Positions 1 to 5,486 of a stretch of 8,243 bases of DNA are shown in pieces. Positions within the stretch are counted from its first letter, which is position 1; each line of letters begins with the position of its first letter. The notes under the pieces are model-generated. The model saw only the letters and a list, made by a program, of their open reading frames with translations, did not search any database and had not been told where the DNA came from. The translations under genes were made by a program, and so were the position numbers. This DNA comes from an uncultured Lachnospiraceae bacterium (lineage in GTDB: Bacteria > Bacillota > Clostridia > Lachnospirales > Lachnospiraceae): contig CAJTNC010000042.1 in assembly GCA_910577955.1 (NCBI GenBank), positions 1 to 8,243 of the forward strand, given 5' to 3'.

Positions 1-1
1 A

Positions 2-1159
2 GAATGGATCAAGATGGGGCATCAGGTGGATATCATCGCGGCGGATTACTCCCACCTGCGGACGGGAAACCCGGAAGTGGGGGCTGATTTTGAAACAGAG
101 GACATCGACGGGATCCGGTACCACTGGATCAAAACGGGGAAGTATGAGGGGAACGGAGCAAAGAGGGCGCTTACGATGTTCCGTTTCGTGGGGAAGCTGT
201 GGAGGAAAGCAGGGAAGATCGTGCAGGAGTATGCCCCCGATGTGGTGATCACATCTTCAACCTATCCGTTAGATACCTATGGGGGACAGAGGATCGCAAA
301 AAAGGCAAAGGCAAAGCTGATCCATGAGGTCCACGATATGTGGCCGGCCACCCTGATAGAACTGGGAGGGATGTCAAGATACCATCCCTTTGTGGTGGTG
401 ATGCAGATGGCGGAAAATTCCTTCTGCCGGAAATCGGATCATGTCGTATCGTTACTCCCGCATGCAAAAGAATATTTTGTGGCACACGGCATGAGGGAAG
501 ATAAGTTTGTGACGATCGCGAATGGAATCGTAAAGGAGGACTGGGACAACCCGGAACCACTGCCGGAAGAGCATAGGAGAGAGCTTGAAAAGCTGAAAGA
601 AGAAAAAAGATTTATTGTCGGCTATTTCGGAGGCCACGCGCTGTCGAACGCACTGGATGTAATGCTGGATGCGGCAAAGAGGACGGCGGAAAAGGAGATC
701 CGTTTTGTGCTTGTAGGGGGCGGCACCGAAAAGGGAAGACTGATAAGGAGAGCAGAAGAGGAAAAGATCGAAAACGTACTGTTCCTTCCGCCTGTGCCAA
801 AGAAGTCGGTGCCGGAACTGGTGAAGTATTTTGACTGTTCCGTCATCTGCGCCATGACCTCCCCGCTGTACCGGTTTGGGGTCTGTCTGAATAAGATGTA
901 TGACTCCATGATGGCGGCAAAACCGGTTCTTTTTGCTATGGATGCACCGGCCACCCCGATAGAAGAGTATGGATGCGGGATTCTGGTCAGGAGCGGCAGA
1001 GAGGAAAAAATAGCGGAAGCGGTGGAAAGACTGTACCGTATGAAGGAGGAAGAACGGCAGGAGATGGGGAGACGAGGAAGGCAGGCAGTGTTTCAGCATT
1101 TCACGTATGATATCCTTGCAGAGAGATTTGAGAGCCTTTTTGAGAGGCAGAGAGTATAA
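2..1159 (+). CDS. GT4 family glycosyltransferase, WbuB-like (5' truncated by window edge)
   Basis: This is a predicted cytoplasmic or membrane-associated glycosyltransferase that adds one sugar of the polysaccharide repeat unit to a lipid-linked acceptor. The frame is open to the window edge: codons 2-13 read E-W-I-K before the first Met at 14, and the EWIKMGHQV stretch is what WbuB-like proteins carry about 25 residues in. The true start therefore lies upstream and the Met at 14 is internal. Counting from that Met, HEVHDMWP lies at about 104-111, the donor-side Rossmann strand with a VGGG turn at 234-237, and LNKMYDSMMAAKPVL at 292-306. The last is the usual GT4 nucleotide-sugar motif, with Asp in place of the second Glu, which is normal for WbuB-like members. 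The Rossmann layout and the C-terminal helix are complete, so only the N-terminus is missing. The exact sugar cannot be read from the sequence. Confidence 0.9.
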   Translation, partial: EWIKMGHQVDIIAADYSHLRTGNPEVGADFETEDIDGIRYHWIKTGKYEGNGAKRALTMFRFVGKLWRKAGKIVQEYAPDVVITSSTYPLDTYGGQRIAKKAKAKLIHEVHDMWPATLIELGGMSRYHPFVVVMQMAENSFCRKSDHVVSLLPHAKEYFVAHGMREDKFVTIANGIVKEDWDNPEPLPEEHRRELEKLKEEKRFIVGYFGGHALSNALDVMLDAAKRTAEKEIRFVLVGGGTEKGRLIRRAEEEKIENVLFLPPVPKKSVPELVKYFDCSVICAMTSPLYRFGVCLNKMYDSMMAAKPVLFAMDAPATPIEEYGCGILVRSGREEKIAEAVERLYRMKEEERQEMGRRGRQAVFQHFTYDILAERFESLFERQRV

Positions 1160-1214
1160 GGGAAGAGAATAAATAAGGAAGATACTGGTTTTATAGAAAA
1201 GAATGAATAGGTGA

Positions 1215-1278
1215 TTGCAAAACTCATTGATGCGTAAATTTTGCACTGGCAATACTTGCAGAAAGAGGAGTTTCGCAA
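1215..1278. repeat. Imperfect inverted repeat flanking the phosphatase-like fragment
   Basis: The arms TTGCAAAACTC (1215-1225) and GAGTTTCGCAA (1268-1278) pair at 10 of 11 positions around a 42-base interior. There is no following T-run, so this is not an intrinsic terminator. It could be a scar, a very small element or an accidental stem. Nothing in the sequence decides between these. Confidence 0.25.
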
Positions 1279-1286
1279 ACGCCTGA
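1230..1286 (+). pseudogene. Probable fragment of a low-molecular-weight protein tyrosine phosphatase (P-loop only)
   Basis: An ATG at 1230 opens a frame reading M-R-K-F-C-T-G-N-T-C-R and then K-R-S-F-A-N-A before a TGA at 1284. CTGNTCR is an exact match to the C-x5-R catalytic P-loop of low-molecular-weight tyrosine phosphatases, which typically begin M-[RK]-x-[IVL]-LFVCTGNTCRSPMAEA. Here about three residues of the first beta strand and the SPM after the Arg are missing, and the frame stops after 18 codons; the family usually has about 150 residues. Such phosphatases (Wzb/YwlE type) are common in polysaccharide loci, where they reverse tyrosine phosphorylation of the chain-length kinase. No Shine-Dalgarno sequence precedes the ATG. 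The sequence shows the motif; a decayed gene is inference. A chance match cannot be excluded because the fragment is so short. Confidence 0.35.
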
Positions 1287-1315
1287 AAAAGCATGAAGAG
1301 ACAGAGGTGTGAAAG

Positions 1316-2638
1316 ATGGACATGAAAGAGAAGCTGTTAAAGAAGATAGAAGACCGTACGGTGGTGGCCGGCGTCGTAGGTCTTGGCTATGTCGGGCTGC
1401 CGCTGGCAGTGGAGAAGGCGAAAGCCGGTTTTAAGACCATCGGCTTTGACGTACAGGCTGCAAAAGTGGAAATGGTCAACAGGGGCTGCAACTATATCGG
1501 TGATGTGGTGGACTCGGATCTGGAGGAACTTGTAAAGGGCGGGATGCTGTCGGCGACCAGCGACTTTTCCTTTATCAAGGATGTGGACTTTATCGCGATC
1601 TGCGTCCCCACGCCCCTTGATATCCATCAGGAGCCGGACATCAGTTATGTGAGAGATTCGGCCAAAGCCGTATCGAAGCATCTGAAAGCAGGGACGATGG
1701 TGGTGCTTGAATCCACCACCTATCCCGGGACGACGGAAGAATTGATCAAGCCTATCCTTGAAAAGGGTTCCGGCCTCACCTGCGGTCTGGATTTTTATCT
1801 GGGCTTTTCCCCGGAGCGGGTGGATCCCGGCAACCTGATCTATAAGACAAAGAATACACCTAAGGTAGTGGGGGCCTGTTCGGAGGACGGGGCGGAAGTG
1901 ATATCCGCGATGTACCGGGCTGTTCTGGAGGGAGACGTATATACCGTATCAAGCCCGGCAGTGGCGGAGATGGAAAAGATCCTGGAAAACACCTACCGCA
2001 ATGTCAACATCGGGCTGATCAACGAGATCGGACGCCTCTGTCATGAGATGGGGATCTCCGTCTGGGAAGTGATCGATGCGGCGAAGACGAAACCCTACGG
2101 GTTTCAGGCATTCTATCCGGGGCCGGGGTTAGGAGGGCACTGCATCCCCCTTGATCCCTACTACCTGACATGGAAGGCAAGGGAGTACGGTTTTCATACG
2201 ACGTTAATTGAAAACAGCATGGTGATCAACGACGGGCAGCCGGAATACTGTGTGGAGCGGGCCATGCACATCTTAAACAGACATAAGAAAGCCATCAACG
2301 GGGCGAAGATCCTGATGCTTGGCGTGAGTTATAAGAACGATATCGATGACTACAGGGAATCTCCGGCCATCCGGGTGATGAAAGAGCTGCGGAAAGTGGG
2401 GGCTGAGGTAGAATACTATGATCCCTGGGTGCCGTCCTTTCAAAACATGTACGGGCAGAGCGGAGAGAGCTTAAAAGAGCTGACGCCGGAGACCGTGCAG
2501 GGCTTTGACCTCGTGATGGTGACGGCGGCCCACCACAACGTGGACTATGAGCTGGTACAGAAAAATGCGAAAGCTGTCTTTGATACAAAGAATGTGATGA
2601 AGGACATCAGGGACAGAAGCAATATCGAGGCGCTGTAA
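1316..2638 (+). CDS. wbpA: UDP-N-acetyl-hexosamine 6-dehydrogenase (WbpA-like; UDP-GlcNAc/UDP-ManNAc dehydrogenase family)
   Basis: This cytoplasmic enzyme oxidises C6 of a UDP-N-acetyl-hexosamine to a carboxylate, using two NAD+ per sugar and a cysteine thioester intermediate. At 440 residues it has the family's normal length. The N-terminal NAD-binding fold has VGLGYVGLP at 21-29 and the ribose-binding Asp in FDV (D45). The central domain shows KILENTYRNVNIGLINE at 221-237, which holds the conserved Lys and Asn. The catalytic Cys276 lies in GLGGHCIPLDPYY, and the C-terminal UDP-binding domain has the usual KNDIDDYRESPA at 340-351. The start at 1316 is set by GAGGTG at 1304-1309, six bases upstream. 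WbpB- and WbpD-like genes downstream favour UDP-GlcNAc as substrate (WbpA role). A WecC-like role on UDP-ManNAc is the alternative, since a UDP-GlcNAc 2-epimerase gene once sat directly behind it, its ATG overlapping this stop codon as TAATG. Confidence 0.92.
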   Translation: MDMKEKLLKKIEDRTVVAGVVGLGYVGLPLAVEKAKAGFKTIGFDVQAAKVEMVNRGCNYIGDVVDSDLEELVKGGMLSATSDFSFIKDVDFIAICVPTPLDIHQEPDISYVRDSAKAVSKHLKAGTMVVLESTTYPGTTEELIKPILEKGSGLTCGLDFYLGFSPERVDPGNLIYKTKNTPKVVGACSEDGAEVISAMYRAVLEGDVYTVSSPAVAEMEKILENTYRNVNIGLINEIGRLCHEMGISVWEVIDAAKTKPYGFQAFYPGPGLGGHCIPLDPYYLTWKAREYGFHTTLIENSMVINDGQPEYCVERAMHILNRHKKAINGAKILMLGVSYKNDIDDYRESPAIRVMKELRKVGAEVEYYDPWVPSFQNMYGQSGESLKELTPETVQGFDLVMVTAAHHNVDYELVQKNAKAVFDTKNVMKDIRDRSNIEAL

Positions 2639-2815
2639 TGAAAGTATTGACAGTGGCAGGGGCAAGGCCTTTGGAGGGAGGCCTTTTTTGCCGGAAGAAA
2701 ATGTGTTGCTATATTTGACTTCGTGGTCTGGCCGGAGACGTTGGTGGGGAAGAGGAATATGTTATCGTCGCCGAAGGCGGAGAAGATCGTTAAATTTCTG
2801 GAGGAAAAAAGATGA
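2638..2815 (+). pseudogene. UDP-GlcNAc 2-epimerase (WecB/WbpI type) gene reduced to its two ends by an internal deletion
   Basis: The ATG at 2638-2640 overlaps the upstream stop (TAATG) and opens M-K-V-L-T-V-A-G-A-R-P, the characteristic N-terminus of WecB/WbpI epimerases (normally followed by QFIK). After the Pro codon (ending 2670) the resemblance stops, and that frame ends at a TGA at 2716. In the next frame, from about 2678 to the TGA at 2813-2815, the C-terminal part of the same family can be read: E-A-F-F-A-G-R-K-C, then CVAIFDFVVWPET, then a KRNML segment and a K-A-E-K-I-V-K helix. This matches the family's EEA...G+xC[VL]xLxDxxxxPET region in register. About 11 N-terminal and 45 C-terminal codons remain out of roughly 360-380, and they are out of frame with each other, so no active enzyme can result. 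The stop overlaps the next gene's start as ATGA, which shows that the intact gene was translationally coupled on both sides. The ancestral role was interconversion of gluco and manno UDP-N-acetyl sugars. Confidence 0.82.
2664..2689 (+). terminator. Terminator-like hairpin at the epimerase deletion junction
   Basis: AAGGCCT (2664-2670) and AGGCCTT (2679-2685) form a 7-bp stem around an 8-base loop, within a run of six T (2684-2689). Outer GGC/GCC at 2661-2663 and 2690-2692 could extend it across an internal loop. The left arm is the Ala-Arg-Pro codons of the epimerase N-terminus, and the right arm and T-run are the Ala-Phe-Phe codons of its C-terminal piece. The shape is therefore a by-product of the deletion rather than an evolved site. 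It might still attenuate transcription into the downstream genes. Confidence 0.35.
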
Positions 2816-3879
2816 GATATGCACTGATAGGCTGCGGGAGGATCTCACCCAACCATATCGCGGCGGCAAAAGCAAACGGGTTGGAGTTTACAGGGATCTG
2901 CGATATCGATCGGGAGGCAATGAAAGAAAAGGCATCCGGGTTTGACCTCGGGGAGGTGCCGCAGTATACGGACTATCGCGAGATGTTGGAGAAGGAGAGG
3001 CCGGAACTTGTGGCCATCGCCACGGAGTCGGGGAAACATGCGGCCATCGCCCTGGACTGCATAGAAGCGGGCTGCAACTTAATTATCGAAAAACCGATCG
3101 CCTTGTCATTGGCTGATGCGGATGCGATCCTAAAGGCGGCGAAGGAAAAAGGCGTGAAAGTCTGCGCCAACCACCAGAACCGGTTCAACAAGTCCGTGCA
3201 GAAGATACGGGAAGCTTTGGAAGAGGGACGGTTCGGACGGATGTTTTACGGGACGGCCCATATCCGCTGGTGCAGGGATAAAAATTATTACGAACAGGCG
3301 AAATGGAGGGGCACCTGGGAACAGGACGGCGGAGCGTTAATGAACCAGTGTATCCACAACATCGATTTGCTGCGTTGGATGATGGGGGATGAAGTGGAAG
3401 AGGTCGTGGGAATGACCGACCAGCTGAATCACTCCTATATAGAGGCGGAGGATCTGGGGCTTGCCCTGATAAAATTTAAAAACGGGACTTACGGGATCGT
3501 AGAGGGGACCACAGATATCTATCCGAAGAATCTGGAGGAGACCCTCTATTTATTTGGTGAAAAGGGAACGGTAAAGGCGGGCGGCCAGAGCGTCAACAAG
3601 ATAGAGGAGTGGCGGTTTGCGGATACGCAGGAGAAGTCTGAGGAAGTGATCGCGGAGTTTGGAGAGAATCCGCCGAACGTATACGGCTTCGGGCATACGC
3701 CTTTATATGCGGATGTAATCGACGCGATACAGAATGACAGGGAACCCTATGTGAACGGCGAAGCCGGAAGAAGAGCCCTGGAGCTGGTGCTTGCGATCTA
3801 CAAATCGGCGTCTGAGGGGAAAGCCGTGAAGCTGCCGCTTGCGGAGTGCTCCACAATGGATTTCAAAGGAAGGTTTTAG
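2812..3879 (+). CDS. wbpB: Gfo/Idh/MocA oxidoreductase, WbpB/WlbA-like UDP-GlcNAc-uronate 3-dehydrogenase
   Basis: This NAD-dependent cytoplasmic enzyme is predicted to oxidise C3 of UDP-GlcNAcA to the 3-keto sugar, ready for transamination. Characterised WbpB/WlbA enzymes work closely with the WbpE aminotransferase and can recycle NADH with 2-oxoglutarate. The protein has 355 residues. The Rossmann motif YALIGCGRIS lies at 3-12, the family's EKP with its conserved Lys at 93-95 (K94), and NHQNRFNKSVQKI at 120-132. The RWCRDKNYYEQAKWRGTWE region (about 152-170) and MNQCIHNIDLLRWM at 177-190, with conserved His182 and Asp185, are typical of the WbpB branch rather than of generic inositol dehydrogenases. 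The start is set by GGAGG at 2800-2804, seven bases upstream; these bases belong to the tail of the epimerase relic, whose stop overlaps this ATG. The acetyltransferase gene follows after two bases. Confidence 0.9.
   Translation: MRYALIGCGRISPNHIAAAKANGLEFTGICDIDREAMKEKASGFDLGEVPQYTDYREMLEKERPELVAIATESGKHAAIALDCIEAGCNLIIEKPIALSLADADAILKAAKEKGVKVCANHQNRFNKSVQKIREALEEGRFGRMFYGTAHIRWCRDKNYYEQAKWRGTWEQDGGALMNQCIHNIDLLRWMMGDEVEEVVGMTDQLNHSYIEAEDLGLALIKFKNGTYGIVEGTTDIYPKNLEETLYLFGEKGTVKAGGQSVNKIEEWRFADTQEKSEEVIAEFGENPPNVYGFGHTPLYADVIDAIQNDREPYVNGEAGRRALELVLAIYKSASEGKAVKLPLAECSTMDFKGRF
3865..3873 (+). promoter_or_regulatory. Ribosome binding site that fixes the acetyltransferase start at 3882
   Basis: AAAGGAAGG ends eight bases before the ATG at 3882. 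A longer reading from an ATG at 3846 would lie inside the preceding gene and add 12 residues unlike the family, so 3882 is preferred. Confidence 0.7.
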
Positions 3880-3881
3880 AG

Positions 3882-4379
3882 ATGGAAGAAGCATATATCC
3901 ACCCCTCCAGCTATGTGGATGAAAAGGCAGAGATCGGAGAAGGGACCAAGGTCTGGCATTTCTGCCATATCCAGTCCGGCGCCAGAATCGGGAGAGACTG
4001 CTCTCTGGGTCAGAACGTAAACGTATCGAATAACGTGGTGGTGGGGGACCGGTGCAAGATCCAGAACAACGTATCACTCTATGAGGGAGTGGAACTGGAG
4101 GAGGGCGTCTTTTGCGGCCCTTCCTGTGTTTTTACAAACGATCTGACGCCCAGAGCGGAATACCCGAAGGGCCGTGAGAACTATAAGAAAACGCTGGTCA
4201 AAAAGGGGGCATCCATCGGAGCCAATGCGACGGTGGTGTGCGGGCATACGATCGGACGGTATGCGATGGTGGCTGCCGGGGCAGTGGTGACGAAGGACGT
4301 GCCGGACTACGCGCTGGTGGCCGGGGTGCCGGCGAAAGTGGTAGGACATGTGGATGAGAGGGGAAATATAGATGATTAA
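3882..4379 (+). CDS. wbpD: Left-handed beta-helix N-acetyltransferase, WbpD/WlbB-like
   Basis: This is predicted to transfer acetyl from acetyl-CoA to the 3-amino group of UDP-GlcNAc3NA, giving UDP-2,3-diacetamido-2,3-dideoxy-glucuronic acid, in the cytoplasm and as a trimer like its relatives. From the chosen start it has 165 residues, a little shorter than Pseudomonas WbpD (about 190). The whole chain is made of hexapeptide turns: IHPSSYVDEKAEIGEGTKVW at the N-terminus, IGRDCSLGQNVNVSNNVVVG at about 36-55, VFCGPSCVFTND at 76-87, and SIGANATVVCGHTIG at 111-125. It ends in the common VPAKVVGHV segment at 149-157. The FTNDLTPRAEYP stretch is characteristic of the WbpD/WlbB group. The gene lies two bases behind the 3-dehydrogenase gene and overlaps the next glycosyltransferase by eight bases, which indicates one transcript. 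Confidence 0.88.
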   Translation: MEEAYIHPSSYVDEKAEIGEGTKVWHFCHIQSGARIGRDCSLGQNVNVSNNVVVGDRCKIQNNVSLYEGVELEEGVFCGPSCVFTNDLTPRAEYPKGRENYKKTLVKKGASIGANATVVCGHTIGRYAMVAAGAVVTKDVPDYALVAGVPAKVVGHVDERGNIDD

Positions 4380-5454
4380 AATATGTCACATAACGAGCGC
4401 ACACCCGAGATATGACGTGAGGATATTTGAAAAAGAGTGTGTGTCACTATGTGAGTCAGGTTATGAGGTATTCCTGATCGTAAATGATTTACTGGAAGCT
4501 GAAGACTGCCGGGGGATCAATATATCATCCGTGCCTTGTAAAACACAAAGCAGGCTGAAGCGTTTTGCGTATGCGGCAAAAAAAGTTTACGAAAAAGCGG
4601 CGGAGGTGGATGCGGACCTCTATCATGTCCACGACCCGGAGCTTTTGCCGTATGGTTTGAAGCTGAAGAGGAACGGAAAGAAAGTGATCTTTGACAGCCA
4701 TGAGGATGTCCCGTCGCAGATACTGGACAAAGGCTGGATCCCCGCTTTCCTGCGCAGAATCATCTCGGGACTATACAAAAGGTACGAATCCCATGTGGTA
4801 AAGAGACTGGATGCCGTCGTTGCGGCGACGCCCCATATAGCGGAGAAATTCAAAGGACGAGCTAAAATCGTGGAGGTTGTAAACAATTACCCGAAACTGG
4901 ATGATATCCTGTTCCATGATAAGCCTTTTGCAGAGAGAGAGAAGATTTTATGCTACGCTGGCGGGATAAGCGAGCAGCGCGGGGAGAAGGTCATGCTGGA
5001 GGCAGTGGAGGGGCTGGATGCGACTCTTATTTTGGCAGGGGATCATGAGAAGCATAGAACAGGACAGGCAGTTTATACCGGGAAGTTAAATAGGGAGCAG
5101 GTCAATGAACTGTACGGCAGGTCGGTGGCCGGCATGGTTACGCTTTTACCGACAGCAAGCTATATTTATTCCCAGCCGATCAAAATGTTTGAATATATGG
5201 CGGCGGGCCTGCCCTTTGTGGCATCAGATTTCCCGCTGTGGAAGAGCATTGTGGAAGAGAACGGCTGCGGGATCTGCGTGGACTGCGGTAAAGCGGATGA
5301 GGTAAGGGCTGCGGTAGTAGAGCTTTTGGAGGATCCCTGCAGGGCACAGGAGATGGGAAGGAACGGGCGCAGGGCTGTGGAGACAAGATACAACTGGAAC
5401 GTTGAGGAAAAAAAGCTGGTATCCCTGTATCGGGATCTTCTGGGGAAGGGATGA
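4372..5454 (+). CDS. GT4 family glycosyltransferase
   Basis: This 360-residue enzyme is predicted to add a sugar to the growing lipid-linked repeat unit on the cytoplasmic face. It opens with KICHITSAHPRYDVRIFEKE, typical of a group of EPS glycosyltransferases, and carries YHVHDPELLPYG at 84-95 and FDSHEDVPSQ at 107-116. Its donor site is SQPIKMFEYMAAGLPFVASD at 267-286. The second Glu of the GT4 E-x7-E motif is E274; the first is Tyr266, which is usual for this subgroup and not a sign of decay. The start overlaps the acetyltransferase stop by eight bases, and AGGGG at 4359-4363 is well placed. Its position directly behind the WbpB/WbpD genes suggests that it may transfer the diacetamido-uronic acid, but that is inference; donor specificity cannot be read from these motifs. 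Confidence 0.9.
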   Translation: MIKICHITSAHPRYDVRIFEKECVSLCESGYEVFLIVNDLLEAEDCRGINISSVPCKTQSRLKRFAYAAKKVYEKAAEVDADLYHVHDPELLPYGLKLKRNGKKVIFDSHEDVPSQILDKGWIPAFLRRIISGLYKRYESHVVKRLDAVVAATPHIAEKFKGRAKIVEVVNNYPKLDDILFHDKPFAEREKILCYAGGISEQRGEKVMLEAVEGLDATLILAGDHEKHRTGQAVYTGKLNREQVNELYGRSVAGMVTLLPTASYIYSQPIKMFEYMAAGLPFVASDFPLWKSIVEENGCGICVDCGKADEVRAAVVELLEDPCRAQEMGRNGRRAVETRYNWNVEEKKLVSLYRDLLGKG

Positions 5455-5486
5455 GGGATGGCATATAAAATAAGGATAAATGATGT

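Noticed and set aside
452..1294. Long minus-strand frame of 280 codons
   Set aside because: It is antisense to the first glycosyltransferase gene, whose GT4 motifs are clear; its translation is Phe/His/Arg-rich without family resemblance.
2647..2675. Perfect TTGACA at 2647-2652 as a -35 box
   Set aside because: It is the Leu-Thr codons of the epimerase N-terminus, and at a spacing of 17 the -10 position reads TTTGGA, which is no match.
2688..2715. TTGCCG, 16 bases, TATATT as a promoter for wbpB
   Set aside because: The -35 matches at only 4 of 6 positions and the whole lies in coding debris; there is no independent support.
2688..2945. Arg-rich 85-codon frame across the epimerase relic and the wbpB start
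   Set aside because: It runs through wbpB in the wrong frame, its composition is implausible, and the wbpB frame has a strong ribosome binding site.
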